From NCBI GenBank assembly GCA_001512485.1, contig LFRV01000002.1, positions 1 through 64,000 on the forward strand: a stretch of DNA of 64,000 bases. Direction: 5' to 3'. Under the pieces are notes generated by a model. That model made no database searches, was not told the DNA's origin, and saw only the letters and a program-made list of their open reading frames with translations. This DNA comes from Clostridiales bacterium DTU069. GTDB taxonomy: Bacteria; Bacillota; Clostridia; DSM-8532. Below are positions 41,074 through 53,813 of this stretch, one piece after another. Within the stretch, counting starts at the first letter, position 1; every line of letters starts with the position of its first letter. Made by a program: the position numbers and the translations under genes.

Positions 41074-41982
41074 GTGAATACCGAACTTTTTCCAAAAACA
41101 TGGCAAGAGTTTATAAACAATTCAGGTTATCTGCCAGTGGTTATCAATTCCATAGAACGCCACGCTGACGCCGATTGGTCAAAAACCGAAAGCCGTCACT
41201 GTTTTTATGAAATGGTTTATGTTAAAAAAGGCATATCGATGCTTGAAATAGAAAACATAAAAACAATGCTCGGGCCAAACGATATTATAATTATTAAACC
41301 GCAAAAACGGCATACTTTGAAAGTTCAGGAAGGATGCAAATGCGAATTTATTGTTCTGTATTTTTCTTTTGTATCGGGTACCGAGCAGAAAACATCCAAT
41401 TATCCTTCTGAAATTTCAATAGAAGACTTCATAAATTTTTATGCGGGAAACCATACGGGCCCTTTTTTAAAACTGAAAGTAAACCAGAAAAATGACATAA
41501 TAACGATATTAAACCGTATTGTGTCCGAAAAAGCGCAGGAGCAATTCGGAAGTGATTTTCTTATACATCTCTTAATCCTGGAGCTTTTTGTTTTAATTTC
41601 CCGGGCGCTTAAACTGGAATGGGAAAGAAGTATAACCGATGACAGTTCAAAGCAAAAGGAACTTGTCAGGCTGGCCGAAGAGTATATCAGAAACTATTAT
41701 GAACGGGATATAGCGCTTAACGATATATCAGGGTATGTGTTTTTAAGCCCCAGTTACTTTACACGTATTTTCAAAAGAGAAACAGGCCAAACCCCGATCA
41801 GTTATTTGATAAATCTGCGTATAAACCGGGCTAAGGAACTCCTGTCGGAATCGGATGAAAAGGCAAGCGATATAGCGTTAAGCATTGGATTTTCCAGCCA
41901 GCAGCGTTTCAATGAAACTTTCAAGAAAATAACCGGAATGACTCCTATTGAATACAGGAGAATAAAACAAAAAGGCCTTTAG
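41074..41982 (+). CDS. AraC-family transcriptional regulator
   Basis: N-terminal cupin-like region; LNDISGYVFLSPSYFTRIFKRETGQTPISYLINLRINRAKELL...GFSSQQRFNETFKKITGMTPIEYR. Confidence 0.92.
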   Translation: MNTELFPKTWQEFINNSGYLPVVINSIERHADADWSKTESRHCFYEMVYVKKGISMLEIENIKTMLGPNDIIIIKPQKRHTLKVQEGCKCEFIVLYFSFVSGTEQKTSNYPSEISIEDFINFYAGNHTGPFLKLKVNQKNDIITILNRIVSEKAQEQFGSDFLIHLLILELFVLISRALKLEWERSITDDSSKQKELVRLAEEYIRNYYERDIALNDISGYVFLSPSYFTRIFKRETGQTPISYLINLRINRAKELLSESDEKASDIALSIGFSSQQRFNETFKKITGMTPIEYRRIKQKGL

Positions 41983-42051
41983 AATATATCCAGTATATAT
42001 ATAAATAATAGCAGCCATTAATTACATAACCCCGCAATAAAGCAAAAACCC

Positions 42052-42081
42052 TTGACAAACAAAAGGAAGCGGTGATACAAT
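42052..42081 (+). promoter_or_regulatory. Promoter upstream of L7Ae-str cluster
   Basis: TTGACA - 18 nt - TACAAT, about 150 nt leader before the L7Ae gene. Confidence 0.65.
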
Positions 42082-42248
42082 ATTCCAGTGTTTAAATCGG
42101 CATGGGTAATCATGCTGTTTTTGTGTACTTATGCTTACTGCCGGTATAAGATTTGCCGCTTTTTTATTGTAAAGCTGTTTAGTAAAAATAAAGCAAATTC
42201 TTTCGTTGTTAAACCGGGGATGCGGTAGTATTGGAGGGAAAAAGAAGC

Positions 42249-42494
42249 ATGCTGGATGATTTAAAGCTTCGGAGCAAAGTTGTGGGCATGAAGCAAACAA
42301 TTAAAGCTGTGGAAGCAGACAGCGTTCAGACTGTTTACATTGCAAAGGACGCAGATGAGAGGTTAGTTTCGAAAATAGCGGATAGATGCAGGGAAAAAGG
42401 TATTACCGTAATAGAAGCTGAAAGCATGAAGATTTTGGGAAAGGCGTGCGGCATTGATGTTGGTACTGCTGTTGCCGCTATTTTAAAAGAATAA
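42249..42494 (+). CDS. L7Ae-family K-turn binding ribosomal-like protein (YbxF type)
   Basis: KLRSKVVGMKQTIKAVEADSVQTVYIAKDADERLVSKI...LGKACGIDVGTAVAAIL. Confidence 0.88.
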   Translation: MLDDLKLRSKVVGMKQTIKAVEADSVQTVYIAKDADERLVSKIADRCREKGITVIEAESMKILGKACGIDVGTAVAAILKE

Positions 42495-42643
42495 AAATAA
42501 GACACGAATGATGTTTATCCAATCCTTTTATTTAAAGGAGAAATATATAAATATTATTTTTTGCCCAAAAACGCCGTTTGGCTTTTCATTTTTCATAATT
42601 GGGCAATACCGTAAACGAATTAATTATAAGGAGGTGAAAAAAG

Positions 42644-43057
42644 ATGCCGACCTTTAACCAGCTTGTAAGAAAGGGAAGAAAGAAAGTAATCAGAAAGTCT
42701 GATTCCCCGGCGCTTCAAATTGGTATGAACACACTGAAGAAACGTCCCATTGCTATTTCAAGTCCGCAAAAGCGCGGTGTTTGCACGGTCGTTAAAACAA
42801 CAACGCCGAAAAAACCGAATTCCGCACTTCGCAAAGTTGCAAGGGTACGCCTTACAAACCAGATTGAAGTAACTGCTTATATCCCGGGTATTGGGCACAA
42901 CCTGCAGGAGCATAGTGTTGTGTTAATACGCGGCGGACGTGTAAAGGATCTTCCGGGCGTACGTTATCACATAATTCGCGGAACTCTTGACACGGCCGGT
43001 GTAGCAAACAGAATGCAAGCCCGTTCAAAGTACGGTGCTAAAAGACCAAAAAATTAA
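42644..43057 (+). CDS. rpsL: 30S ribosomal protein S12
   Basis: [14 protein letters not shown]...[21 protein letters not shown]. Confidence 0.97.
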   Translation: MPTFNQLVRKGRKKVIRKSDSPALQIGMNTLKKRPIAISSPQKRGVCTVVKTTTPKKPNSALRKVARVRLTNQIEVTAYIPGIGHNLQEHSVVLIRGGRVKDLPGVRYHIIRGTLDTAGVANRMQARSKYGAKRPKN

Positions 43058-43711
<654 letters not shown>

Positions 43712-43743
43712 TCCGCATGAAGACTATTGAAAGGAGGGCATTG

Positions 43744-45846
43744 ATGCCTCGAGAGTTTAGCCTGGCAAATACACGCAATATAGGCATTATGGCGCATATT
43801 GATGCAGGCAAGACGACTACCTCGGAACGTATTCTGTTCTATACCGGTCGTGTTCATAAGTTAGGAGAAGTTCATGAAGGCGCGGCTACAATGGATTTTA
43901 TGGAACAGGAACAGGAAAGAGGTATTACGATATCGTCCGCCGCAACTACCGCCCAGTGGAAAGGAACGAGGATCAACATTATAGATACACCTGGTCACGT
44001 TGACTTTACGGTGGAAGTTGAACGTTCACTTCGTGTACTGGACGGCGCTGTGGCTCTGTTTTGTGCTAAAGGCGGCGTTGAGCCCCAGTCCGAAACCGTA
44101 TGGCGTCAGGCTGATAAATACAGGGTTCCGAGAATTGCATACATTAATAAAATGGACATTAGGGGCGCAGATTTCTTTAACTGCATCGAAATGATGAAAG
44201 AGAGGCTGAAAGCTAATGCGGTTCCCATTCAACTGCCGATAGGAAAGGAAGAGAATTACCAGGGGATTGTAGATCTCGTGGAAATGAAAGCATACTACTA
44301 TCGTGATGATCTAGGAAGGGTAATCGAAGAAGAGGATATTCCCGAAGACATGAAGGACCTCGCCGATGAATATTATAACAAGCTCGTTGAAGCTGTAGCG
44401 GATCAGGATGAAAAGCTTATGGAAAAATACGTTGAAGGCGAGAACTTTACGAAGGAAGAGCTTATGAACGGAATACGCAAAGCAACTATAAATGTCGATA
44501 TTATTCCGGTAACATGCGGTTCTTCATATAAAAATAAGGGTGTCCAAAAACTTCTTGACTGCATTGTCGCGTATTTGCCTTCACCACTGGATGTGCCTCC
44601 TGTAAGAGGATTTATTTCGGATGATGCGGATGAGCATGAAGAAATTGAGCGTCACCCGGATGACAATGCCCCGTTTTCCGCGCTTGCGTTTAAGATTACG
44701 ACCGATCCGTATGTCGGAAAACTGGCTTATTTCCGCGTATATTCGGGAACGCTGAACGCAGGCTCGTATGTGCTTAATTCAACGAAAGGCAGACGTGAGC
44801 GGATAGGAAGAATTCTTTTGATGCATGCCAATCACAGAGAAGAAGTCCAGGCGGTTTACGCCGGAGATATAGCGGCGACCGTCGGCCTGAAATTTACAAC
44901 AACCGGAGATACGCTTTGTGATGAAAATCACCCGATTATCCTTGAGTCAATGGAGTTTCCCGAGCCGGTTATTAATGTGGCAATCGAACCAAAAACAAAA
45001 GCGGGACAGGATAAGATGGCGATTGCTCTTCAGAAAATGGCCGAAGAAGATCCCACTTTCAGGGTATCAACAAACCATGAAACCGGCCAGACGATTATTT
45101 CAGGGATGGGCGAGCTTCATCTGGAAATTATTGTGGACCGCATGTTAAGGGAATTTAAAGTTGAAGCGAATATCGGAAAGCCCCAGGTTGTTTATAAGGA
45201 AACAATACGCAAGCCCGTAAGAGCGGAAGGAAGGTTTATCCGCCAGACCGGCGGACACGGGCAATACGGGCACTGCTGGATAGAGGTTGAACCGCTGCCC
45301 CCGGGATCAGGTTACGAATTTGAAAGCGCAATAGTCGGAGGCGTTATACCAAAAGAATATATCCCGGCTATTGACGCAGGTGTCAGGGATGCCATGAATA
45401 CGGGAGTTATTGCCGGTTACCAGGTTATCGACGTAAAAGTAAGGCTTGTCGACGGTTCATACCACGAGGTGGATTCATCTGAAATAGCATTTAAGGTAGC
45501 GGGTTCGATAGCTTTCAAGGAAGCGATGAAAAAAGCCGATCCGGTTTTACTCGAACCTATCATGAAGGTTGAAGTGACAACTCCGGAAGAATACCTGGGA
45601 GATATTATAGCAGATTTGAATTCACGACGCGGTCACATTGAAGGTATGGAGGCACGTTTGGGAGCACAGGTAATTTCAGCGTTTGTACCGCTGAGCGAGA
45701 TGTTCGGCTATGCGACGGAGCTCCGATCACGCTCCCAGGGCAGAGCCGTATATTCAATGCAATTCGATCATTACTCCGAAGTGCCGCGGAGCATACAGGA
45801 CAGGATCTCCAGCGGGATAACAACGGATTCATGGGAATTGCATTGA
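43744..45846 (+). CDS. fusA: Elongation factor G
   Basis: [35 protein letters not shown]. Confidence 0.97.
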   Translation: MPREFSLANTRNIGIMAHIDAGKTTTSERILFYTGRVHKLGEVHEGAATMDFMEQEQERGITISSAATTAQWKGTRINIIDTPGHVDFTVEVERSLRVLDGAVALFCAKGGVEPQSETVWRQADKYRVPRIAYINKMDIRGADFFNCIEMMKERLKANAVPIQLPIGKEENYQGIVDLVEMKAYYYRDDLGRVIEEEDIPEDMKDLADEYYNKLVEAVADQDEKLMEKYVEGENFTKEELMNGIRKATINVDIIPVTCGSSYKNKGVQKLLDCIVAYLPSPLDVPPVRGFISDDADEHEEIERHPDDNAPFSALAFKITTDPYVGKLAYFRVYSGTLNAGSYVLNSTKGRRERIGRILLMHANHREEVQAVYAGDIAATVGLKFTTTGDTLCDENHPIILESMEFPEPVINVAIEPKTKAGQDKMAIALQKMAEEDPTFRVSTNHETGQTIISGMGELHLEIIVDRMLREFKVEANIGKPQVVYKETIRKPVRAEGRFIRQTGGHGQYGHCWIEVEPLPPGSGYEFESAIVGGVIPKEYIPAIDAGVRDAMNTGVIAGYQVIDVKVRLVDGSYHEVDSSEIAFKVAGSIAFKEAMKKADPVLLEPIMKVEVTTPEEYLGDIIADLNSRRGHIEGMEARLGAQVISAFVPLSEMFGYATELRSRSQGRAVYSMQFDHYSEVPRSIQDRISSGITTDSWELH

Positions 45847-45871
45847 CAGTAAAAACATGTTAGTATAATAT
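45843..45871 (+). promoter_or_regulatory. Candidate tuf promoter overlapping the fusA stop codon
   Basis: TTGACA (45843-45848) with TATAAT/TAATAT 15-17 nt downstream. Confidence 0.6.
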
Positions 45872-45972
45872 TATTTATACCGGTTGCAAGACAGGTTAAA
45901 TTTTATCTAAACTAATTATAAATTTATCATTATCAACAGTTTTTTTAACTGTGTGTAAGGAGGAGAATTTCG

Positions 45973-47178
45973 ATGGCAAAAGCTAAATTCGAAAGAACAA
46001 AACCCCATGTTAACATTGGTACAATTGGTCACGTTGACCATGGTAAGACCACTCTAACGGCAGCAATTACGAAGGTATTGGCTCTTGGAAACGAAAAAAT
46101 TGAAGTAAAAGACTATGCACAGATTGATGCCGCTCCTGAAGAAAAGGAAAGAGGTATTACCATTAATACCGCCCATGTTGAATATGAAACAGAGAATCGC
46201 CATTATGCCCATGTGGACTGCCCGGGCCACGCGGACTACGTTAAGAATATGATTACCGGAGCCGCTCAAATGGATGGCGCGATACTCGTCGTTTCAGCGG
46301 CTGACGGTCCGATGCCGCAAACACGTGAGCATATTCTTTTGGCGCACCAGGTTGGCGTTAATTACATTGTTGTATATCTTAATAAATGCGATCAGGTAGA
46401 CGATGAAGAGCTTATTGAGCTTGTTGAAATGGAATTAAGGGAACTTCTCAGCGAATATGGTTTCCCTGGCGACGATATTCCCATTATCCGCGGTTCGGCT
46501 CTTGAAGCGTTGGAATGCGTTTCCCAAGATCCTTCGGATCCGAAATACGAATCAATTTTTGAACTGATGAAAGCGGTTGATTCTTATATTCCAACACCTG
46601 AACGCGATATAGATTTACCGTTCCTGATGTCGGTTGAGGACGTCTTTACAATCACCGGCCGCGGAACCGTTGCTACCGGCAGGGTTGAAAGAGGAACACT
46701 TAAGGTCGGCGATGAAGTTGAAATTGTCGGACTTAGAGATGAATCAAGAAAGACTGTCGTTACCGGTGTTGAAATGTTCAGAAAGCTTTTGGATCAGGCG
46801 CAGGCAGGTGACAATATCGGTGCTCTCTTAAGAGGCGTGCAGCGTAATGAAATTGAAAGGGGACAGGTTCTGGCTAAACCCGGATCTATTACCCCGCATA
46901 CGGAATTCACCGCTGAAGTATACGTTCTGACCAAGGAAGAAGGAGGAAGACACACTCCGTTCTTTAACGGTTACCGTCCGCAGTTCTTCTTCAGAACAAC
47001 CGACGTTACCGGCACCATTAAGCTTCCTGAAGGCACTGAAATGGTCATGCCAGGCGACAATGTGACGATGCATATTTCTCTTATAACACCCATCGCTATG
47101 GAAAAAGGCCAGACCTTCTCAATACGTGAAGGTGGAAGAACGGTCGGAGCAGGCCGTGTTGCCGATATTATAAAATAA
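45973..47178 (+). CDS. tuf: Elongation factor Tu
   Basis: [24 protein letters not shown]. Confidence 0.98.
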   Translation: MAKAKFERTKPHVNIGTIGHVDHGKTTLTAAITKVLALGNEKIEVKDYAQIDAAPEEKERGITINTAHVEYETENRHYAHVDCPGHADYVKNMITGAAQMDGAILVVSAADGPMPQTREHILLAHQVGVNYIVVYLNKCDQVDDEELIELVEMELRELLSEYGFPGDDIPIIRGSALEALECVSQDPSDPKYESIFELMKAVDSYIPTPERDIDLPFLMSVEDVFTITGRGTVATGRVERGTLKVGDEVEIVGLRDESRKTVVTGVEMFRKLLDQAQAGDNIGALLRGVQRNEIERGQVLAKPGSITPHTEFTAEVYVLTKEEGGRHTPFFNGYRPQFFFRTTDVTGTIKLPEGTEMVMPGDNVTMHISLITPIAMEKGQTFSIREGGRTVGAGRVADIIK

Positions 47179-47184
47179 TTTGAA

Positions 47185-47218
47185 GAGGAAGCGAAAGAAT
47201 CATCTTTCGCTTCCTTCA
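47185..47218 (+). terminator. Terminator hairpin after tuf
   Basis: GAGGAAGCGAAAGA-atca-TCTTTCGCTTCCTTC. Confidence 0.75.
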
Positions 47219-47584
47219 GCATATCTGCGTTTCAATTCAATATCAACCACTTAAAACCTGCACTATAACCTGTTCACCAATAACCACCCTTTCATCCATA
47301 ATAAAACATTGAAATAAAGCAGTGCGTAGAGTATAATAACTATACATAAAAAATAGACAAGCATTTCGCAATGCAGTAAACCGGTGTCTTTTCAGTACAT
47401 AGCAGCCGTATTTGTTTATATGGAATCAAACAGGCTGCTGATTAATCTTACAATTATGAATCTTCAGCGGTTTTAGGCCGGACATGCCTTAAATGCTCGG
47501 GATATTGATAAAAAGTAAATATACGGGTTTTTGAGATATGTAGAATCATAACACGGGTAATGCATTGAAAGGATTTGATTGTTA

Positions 47585-50014
47585 ATGGCACAGGAAAATA
47601 ACGATTCAAAAACGGTAATAATGCCACTTTTACCACTGCGCGGGCTTGTTGTGTTTCCGCATATGATCCTTCATTTTGACGTCGGCAGGACAAAATCTGT
47701 AAAAGCTCTGGATGAGGCAATGATGAAGGATCAAATGATATTGCTGTGCGCACAAAAAGATCCCGGTTTGGAAGAACCGGATTACAAAGATATATATCCA
47801 GTGGGCACTATTGCGAAAATAAAACAGTTGTTAAGACTTCCCGGAGACACCATCCGGGTTCTCGTGGAAGGTCTGGAACGGGCACGTATCATTGAACACA
47901 TACCATGCGAGCAATACTATAAAGTTCGTCTGAAGGTGCGTCCGAACCCGAAAACACTGCCGAAAAAACCTGAAATTGAAGCATTAATCAGGCAGGTTAT
48001 TGGTAATTTTGAAAAATATGCAAAGCTTACGAACCGCATCCCTTCGGACACTACATTTACAATTGCCTCGATGGAAGATTACGCGAGGCTTTCGGATGTT
48101 ATCGCGGCAAACATGGTTTTAAAACTCGATCAGAAACAGAGAATTCTAAATGAGATTTCACCGAGAAAACGATTGGAGAAATTACTGGAATTGCTGATAA
48201 GAGAAATTGAGATCCTTGAGGTTGAACGGAACATCAACAACAAAGTTCGGCAGCGGATTGATAAGAGCCAAAAGGAATATTATCTCAGGGAACAATTAAA
48301 GGTAATTCGAAATGAACTTGGGGAAGAAGACCAGGAAAACAACGAAATAGAAGAGTACCGTGAAAAAATAGCAAAAGCCGAACTTACTAAAGAGGCCGAG
48401 AAAAAAGCGCTGAAAGAGCTGGACAGGCTGTCCAAAATGCACTCAATGTCGGCCGAGAGCGGCGTAATCCGTACGTATCTTGATTGGATTATTGAAATGC
48501 CGTGGAACAGAAAAACGGAAGAAAACCTCGATCTTAACAATGCCGAAAAGGTTCTTGATGAAGATCATTATGGTTTGGAACAGGTAAAGGAGCGGATGAT
48601 AGAATACCTCGCTATAAGAAAATTGAAAAATGGCCTTCATGGACCAATTATCTGCCTCGTCGGACCTCCCGGCGTCGGCAAGACTTCTATCGCGCGCTCT
48701 ATTGCAAAGGCTCTGAACCGTAATTATGTCCGAATGTCTTTGGGAGGAGTTAGGGACGAAGCCGAAATCAGGGGACACAGGCGAACATATGTAGGCGCTT
48801 TGCCTGGCAGGATAATAAACGCCGTGAAGCATGCAGGCTCCAAAAACCCTCTGATTCTCCTTGATGAAATAGATAAAATGTCAAGTGATTTCAGGGGCGA
48901 TCCCGCTTCTGCAATGCTTGAGGTCCTTGACGGGGAACAGAATAAAGAATTCAGGGATCATTACCTTGAAATACCGTTTGACCTTTCGGACGTGATGTTT
49001 ATAACAACTGCCAATAATCAAGACACGATACCCAGACCGCTTCTCGACAGGATGGAAATAATCGAAATACCGGGATATATTGAGCAGGAGAAAATACAGA
49101 TAGCAGTACGGCATCTTATACCGAAGCAAATAAAGAACCACGGCCTTCTGCCAGGGCAAATACGCTTTGAAGAAGGCGCCGTCAGGGATATTATTAATTA
49201 CTATACACGTGAAGCCGGGGTAAGAAACCTGGAACGCCAAATATCTACCTTATGCCGTAAAGTAGCCAGGCAAATAGTGGCGGGGGAGAAGAAAGCCGTC
49301 CGAATAACGCAAAAAAACCTGGCAAAATACCTTGGGAGTAAAAAGTATTTGTATGATATGGCTAATGACCGCGACGAAGTCGGCATAGCCCGCGGTCTGG
49401 CATGGACGCCTGTGGGAGGCGATACGCTGTCGATAGAAGTGAATATTATGCCCGGAGACGGTGCTTTGGAACTGACAGGCCAGTTGGGCGACGTAATGAA
49501 AGAATCGGCAAGAATTGCAAGAAGCTATGTGCGTTCGATAGCGGAAGCCATTGGAATTGAAAAAGACTTCCATAAAAAATATGATATGCACATTCACGTT
49601 CCCGAAGGAGCGATACCGAAGGATGGGCCTTCGGCGGGTATAACCCTTGCAATTGCAATGATTTCAGCACTTACAGGAATCCCTGTAAAGAAAAATGTGG
49701 CTATGACCGGGGAGATCACATTAAGAGGAAAGATTTTGCCTGTCGGCGGTTTGAGAGAAAAAGTACTCGCGGCTCATAGAGCCGGTATTGATATCGTGTT
49801 ATATCCGATGGAAAACAAAAAAGATCTCGAACAGATACCGTCCAATGTACGTGATAAGATAAGGTTAATACCGATTTCTTCAATGGATCAGGTGATTGGA
49901 ACAGCATTGACAAGATATCCGGCATTGGAAAGGGATAGTGATGATCCGGGCGGAAAGGATATTTTCCCGGTACGAAGAGCGAAAAATGAAGCAGCGGTTA
50001 CCGTTGAGCAATAG
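47585..50014 (+). CDS. lon: ATP-dependent protease Lon (LonA)
   Basis: [33 protein letters not shown] catalytic Ser. Confidence 0.97.
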   Translation: MAQENNDSKTVIMPLLPLRGLVVFPHMILHFDVGRTKSVKALDEAMMKDQMILLCAQKDPGLEEPDYKDIYPVGTIAKIKQLLRLPGDTIRVLVEGLERARIIEHIPCEQYYKVRLKVRPNPKTLPKKPEIEALIRQVIGNFEKYAKLTNRIPSDTTFTIASMEDYARLSDVIAANMVLKLDQKQRILNEISPRKRLEKLLELLIREIEILEVERNINNKVRQRIDKSQKEYYLREQLKVIRNELGEEDQENNEIEEYREKIAKAELTKEAEKKALKELDRLSKMHSMSAESGVIRTYLDWIIEMPWNRKTEENLDLNNAEKVLDEDHYGLEQVKERMIEYLAIRKLKNGLHGPIICLVGPPGVGKTSIARSIAKALNRNYVRMSLGGVRDEAEIRGHRRTYVGALPGRIINAVKHAGSKNPLILLDEIDKMSSDFRGDPASAMLEVLDGEQNKEFRDHYLEIPFDLSDVMFITTANNQDTIPRPLLDRMEIIEIPGYIEQEKIQIAVRHLIPKQIKNHGLLPGQIRFEEGAVRDIINYYTREAGVRNLERQISTLCRKVARQIVAGEKKAVRITQKNLAKYLGSKKYLYDMANDRDEVGIARGLAWTPVGGDTLSIEVNIMPGDGALELTGQLGDVMKESARIARSYVRSIAEAIGIEKDFHKKYDMHIHVPEGAIPKDGPSAGITLAIAMISALTGIPVKKNVAMTGEITLRGKILPVGGLREKVLAAHRAGIDIVLYPMENKKDLEQIPSNVRDKIRLIPISSMDQVIGTALTRYPALERDSDDPGGKDIFPVRRAKNEAAVTVEQ

Positions 50015-50022
50015 CATAATAA

Positions 50023-50058
50023 ATAAGAAAATGGCCGAAACAGGCCATTTTCTTATTA
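50023..50058. terminator. Terminator after lon
   Basis: AATAAGAAAATGGCC-gaaaca-GGCCATTTTCTTATT 15 bp stem. Confidence 0.88.
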
Positions 50059-50197
50059 TTGCGGCTTTAATGAAGAGTGTGTTAAAATAACGGGAGAAAT
50101 TGCCTGACAGTTTCAAACAGACTGCACATGTTTTATTTTTATAAGCGGTGCGGATAAAACATATATATAAACACAATAAATATTATCGGAGGGTTTT

Positions 50198-51394
50198 ATG
50201 CTTATAATTAATGCCAGGATAATTTCAATGGCCGACAGAACAAAACAGCGTGAAGACTTGACAAATATTGCCGCGTTTGAAAATGGGTATATACATATTG
50301 AAGGCAGTATAATTAAAGAAATGGGCTCTATGGCAAATTGTCCGAATGACACGGATATTTTAGACGCGAAAGGCAGGTACGTATTACCGGGCTTTGTCGA
50401 TGCGCATACGCATATTGGGCTTTTTGAAGACTCGGTCGGTTTTGAAGGGGATGACGGTAATGAAGCGATAGATCCCGTTACCCCGCAGTTACGGGCTATC
50501 GATGGCATATACCATGCTGACCGGGCCTTCGATGAAGCGAGACAATGGGGAGTGACGACCGTTGTCTGCGGGCCGGGAAGCTCAAATGTTATATGCGGTC
50601 AATTTGCGGCATTAAAGACCTGGGGCCGTTCGGTGGATGAAATGATTATCAAGCAGCCATGCGCGCTTAAGGTCGCTTTCGGAGAAAACCCAAAGTCTGT
50701 TCACAATGATAAGAACCGGATGCCGAGCACGCGCATGACTACTGCCGCAATACTGCGTGAACAGCTTTACAAAGCTAAAGAGTATATGGACAACTGGGGA
50801 GAATATAGAAAAAACCCGGATGAGAAGGATAAGCCGGAATTTGATATAAGGCTTGAAGCGCTTATCCCTGTCTTAAAACGAGAGCTTATAATGAAGGTTC
50901 ACGCGCACAGGGCAGATGACATTCTTACAGCTCTTCGTATCGCAGAAGAATTTAACCTCGATATTACAATAGATCATTGTACCGAAGGCCATATGATTGC
51001 AGACATACTGAAACAGAAAAATGTTAAAGTGATTTTGGGTCCGCTGCTTACCGACAGATCGAAAATTGAACTGAGAAATCAGAGTATTGAGGCTCCGGGA
51101 ATTCTTTCAAAAGAAGGGATTCCGGTTGCGATTATGACAGATCATCCGGCCGTTCCGATACAGCATTTATTGTTATCCGCTTCCGTCGCGGTCAGGGAGG
51201 GCATGGAAGAAGAAGACGCGCTTAAAGCGATTACGATAAATGCGGCAAAAGCCGCCGGAATCGATGACAGAGTCGGAAGTCTTGAGCCCGGAAAAGATGC
51301 TGATATTGTTATATTCAGCGGATATCCGTTTGATTACAAAACAAAAGTGGATATAACAATAATAAACGGCAAAGTTGTATACCGGCGCTTGTAA
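50198..51394 (+). CDS. Amidohydrolase (imidazolonepropionase-like)
   Basis: VLPGFVDAHTHIGLFEDSVGFEGDDGNEA; ITINAAKAAGIDDRVGSLEPGKDADIVIFSG. Confidence 0.9.
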   Translation: MLIINARIISMADRTKQREDLTNIAAFENGYIHIEGSIIKEMGSMANCPNDTDILDAKGRYVLPGFVDAHTHIGLFEDSVGFEGDDGNEAIDPVTPQLRAIDGIYHADRAFDEARQWGVTTVVCGPGSSNVICGQFAALKTWGRSVDEMIIKQPCALKVAFGENPKSVHNDKNRMPSTRMTTAAILREQLYKAKEYMDNWGEYRKNPDEKDKPEFDIRLEALIPVLKRELIMKVHAHRADDILTALRIAEEFNLDITIDHCTEGHMIADILKQKNVKVILGPLLTDRSKIELRNQSIEAPGILSKEGIPVAIMTDHPAVPIQHLLLSASVAVREGMEEEDALKAITINAAKAAGIDDRVGSLEPGKDADIVIFSGYPFDYKTKVDITIINGKVVYRRL

Positions 51395-51402
51395 GGTGTG
51401 GA

Positions 51403-52050
51403 GTGAAACCGATGAATCCTATTTACAAGTTTTATAAAAAGACAATAGAGAACGTGTTTACACATCTTAACGCAGTTGCAAAACCGGGCTCCGTTGTCTT
51501 TCTCGGAGATTCGATAACCGATTTTTTCCGCCTGAACGAGTTTTTCCCGGGAGCATACGTGATAAACCGCGGTATAAGCGGAGACACGACCGACGGTGTG
51601 CTGAACCGTCTTAACGAAAGTGTCTATCAATTATCGCCGTCAAAAGTCTTCTTATTGATAGGGACAAACGACCTTGGCAATAATAAAACCGTTGAATACA
51701 CTGCCGGCAACATAAGAAAAATTATTTCGGAAATTAAAAAAAATTGCCCGCAGACTAAAATATATCTGCAGTCGGTATATCCGGTTTCGAGATCAAAAGA
51801 CAGGAAAATAAAAAAATTTATTGTCAGAAAAAGGAACAATGCCGATATATCAAGGCTGAACGATATGCTCAAAATTATTGCTGACGAAATGGGAATAACA
51901 TATATCGACGTTTACAGCCGCCTTGTAGATGAAAGCGGGAATATCAGAACCGATTACACGGTGGAAGGGCTTCACCTTACCATTCAGGGATACGGTGCTG
52001 TTGCCGAGGTTTTGCGCCCGTACATATACGACCCGGAATGCGATCAATAA
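51403..52050 (+). CDS. SGNH/GDSL-type hydrolase
   Basis: VVFLGDSITDFF, INRGISGDTTDGVLNRL, IGTNDLGNNK, DGLHLT-type block (VEGLHLTIQGY). Confidence 0.88.
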   Translation: MKPMNPIYKFYKKTIENVFTHLNAVAKPGSVVFLGDSITDFFRLNEFFPGAYVINRGISGDTTDGVLNRLNESVYQLSPSKVFLLIGTNDLGNNKTVEYTAGNIRKIISEIKKNCPQTKIYLQSVYPVSRSKDRKIKKFIVRKRNNADISRLNDMLKIIADEMGITYIDVYSRLVDESGNIRTDYTVEGLHLTIQGYGAVAEVLRPYIYDPECDQ

Positions 52051-52129
52051 CTACAGGTTCGCGGCTCTGCGTTCATTATAGGAATTAAGCGGTTTCTTCC
52101 CTGTTTATAAAGAAGGGTGGTGCTTTATA

Positions 52130-53290
52130 GTGAATGACGGTTATTGTCTTGTTCTCGCTGGAGGAGGAACAAGAGGCGCATATCAGTTGGGAGCATGGAA
52201 CGCGTTAAAAGAAACAGGCATTTCCATACAAGCAATTGCGGGGACATCAATAGGAGCAATTAACGCCGCATTCATTATCCAGGGCGATACAGAAAAAATG
52301 GAACAGCTCTATTACAATATTAATATTGATGATGTAATGGACGCTGAAATAGACATGAAGAAAAATAAAAGCCTGTTCAGTATCTCGAACATTGTTAAGG
52401 TAGCAAGGGACTATGTCCGGCATAAAGGCTTCAGTAACGAACCGCTGCGCAAACTGCTTGAAAATAATCTTGATCTCGAAAAGATATACACATCCGATAT
52501 CGATTTTGGTCTTGTAACGTACTCAATAAAAGATCATAAACCGCTGGAAATACTGAAAAAAGATATTAAAAGAGATGAATTTGTTCAGTATCTGCTGGCG
52601 TCTGCATGCTTTCCTATTTACAAGGCGCAGAAAATCGGAGAAAATGTTTTTCTTGACGGGGGTCTATACGATAATTTGCCCATAAATATGATGATTAAAG
52701 CAAACTATAAACGGTTTATTGTAATAGACAGTTCGGCAATCGGAATGAGGAGAGGATTAATCAGCAAGGATGTTTATATAAAGTTTATCCGCCCTTCTGA
52801 ATCACTCGGAGGAATTTTCGAGTTTGACAGGGAAAAAATCAAAAAAAATATCCTGCTCGGTTATCTTGATACGCTTAAAGCCTTTTCCAGGCTGCAGGGG
52901 CATAGATACTACTTTAAAACCGACGATTTTAATGAAGTTTTAATGAAATTTAACCTGCAGACTATCGCGGGACTGGAATTCGCGGCAAAAGTTTACGGCA
53001 TGGATCAATATAAAATATACAATTCCAATGACTTTTTCAGCGAACTTTTAAACAGGCATCATGAAGCGACCGAAAGGTACAACAAGATAAAAAAAGTTTC
53101 CGGCATTACAGCGGTTATAAAGGAATATGAAAGCATCAAGCACCTTTTGCATAAGGATCTGATTCTCTGCTTTTTTATTGATAAGATATCGGATGAACCG
53201 CTTTTCAGCGCTTTTGGCGACAATATTCCGTTTTCGGACTACATAGCGGCCGGGCGCGCGCTTATCGAACTTGAAAACCAGGGGTATTAG
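52130..53290 (+). CDS. Patatin-like phospholipase
   Basis: GGGTRGAYQLG oxyanion motif, GTSIG nucleophile elbow, DGG catalytic Asp. Confidence 0.92.
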   Translation: MNDGYCLVLAGGGTRGAYQLGAWNALKETGISIQAIAGTSIGAINAAFIIQGDTEKMEQLYYNINIDDVMDAEIDMKKNKSLFSISNIVKVARDYVRHKGFSNEPLRKLLENNLDLEKIYTSDIDFGLVTYSIKDHKPLEILKKDIKRDEFVQYLLASACFPIYKAQKIGENVFLDGGLYDNLPINMMIKANYKRFIVIDSSAIGMRRGLISKDVYIKFIRPSESLGGIFEFDREKIKKNILLGYLDTLKAFSRLQGHRYYFKTDDFNEVLMKFNLQTIAGLEFAAKVYGMDQYKIYNSNDFFSELLNRHHEATERYNKIKKVSGITAVIKEYESIKHLLHKDLILCFFIDKISDEPLFSAFGDNIPFSDYIAAGRALIELENQGY

Positions 53291-53324
53291 CGCGCTGGTT
53301 TTTCCGTTCGTTCCTTCTTTATAC

Positions 53325-53392
53325 TCTCCATATCCCGGGTCTCTCATTAACCCGCTCCGCATTTGCCTGTGGGCAGCAGGGCGTTGAAGCAT
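53325..53392. repeat. Satellite repeat module, second copy
   Basis: Matches 1692-1760 with scattered substitutions. Confidence 0.8.
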
Positions 53393-53405
53393 GCCGCCCT
53401 TCGTC

Positions 53406-53722
53406 ACCGAAAACACCCGAACCACCCGCTGTCTTTTCTGCGTAACTATCACAGGTGACTTGAAAGAACTATTGTACAATATAAGGAAACTATAGCGGAA
53501 TGCAGCATAGAGATACACTGTCAGAGCGAGGATAAGCAAGTCGACTGTCTGAGCAAAAATGCTTCCTGCAATAAATATTTCGAAGCATTTTTGTGAGTTT
53601 CGACTTGCCCGAGCTGAACTGTGTAGCTCTTGCAAATGAAGCTCCTTGTTGACGTTATTGTACAATAGTTTAAAAGAAAGGATTCGAACATAATTCCCGC
53701 GGGTCCTGTCTCGGGTGTTTTC
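53406..53722. repeat. Modular intergenic repeat, copy D (long, with nested inserts)
   Basis: ACCGAAAACACCCGAACC ... TCTCGGGTGTTTTCA ends; ATTGTACAAT at 53471-53480 and 53657-53666 flanking a 176 bp insert. Confidence 0.87.
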
Positions 53723-53813
53723 AATGGAATTGAATGCCGGCGCCGGATACTGTATAATAAAAGAACAAACTGTAAAAAGGCGGCAATATTAAACCGGTGC
53801 CGAAGGACAGGAT

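Noticed and set aside
42082-42248. K-turn autoregulatory element for the L7Ae protein in its leader
   Set aside because: Attractive idea, but I could not identify a convincing C/D-box type K-turn by eye.
53048-53665. 205 aa minus-strand ORF at the patatin end
   Set aside because: Runs through the repeat modules and antisense of the patatin gene.
53406-53722. CRISPR array or prophage remnant
   Set aside because: No regularly spaced short repeats with unique spacers and no phage genes; structure is inverted and nested instead.
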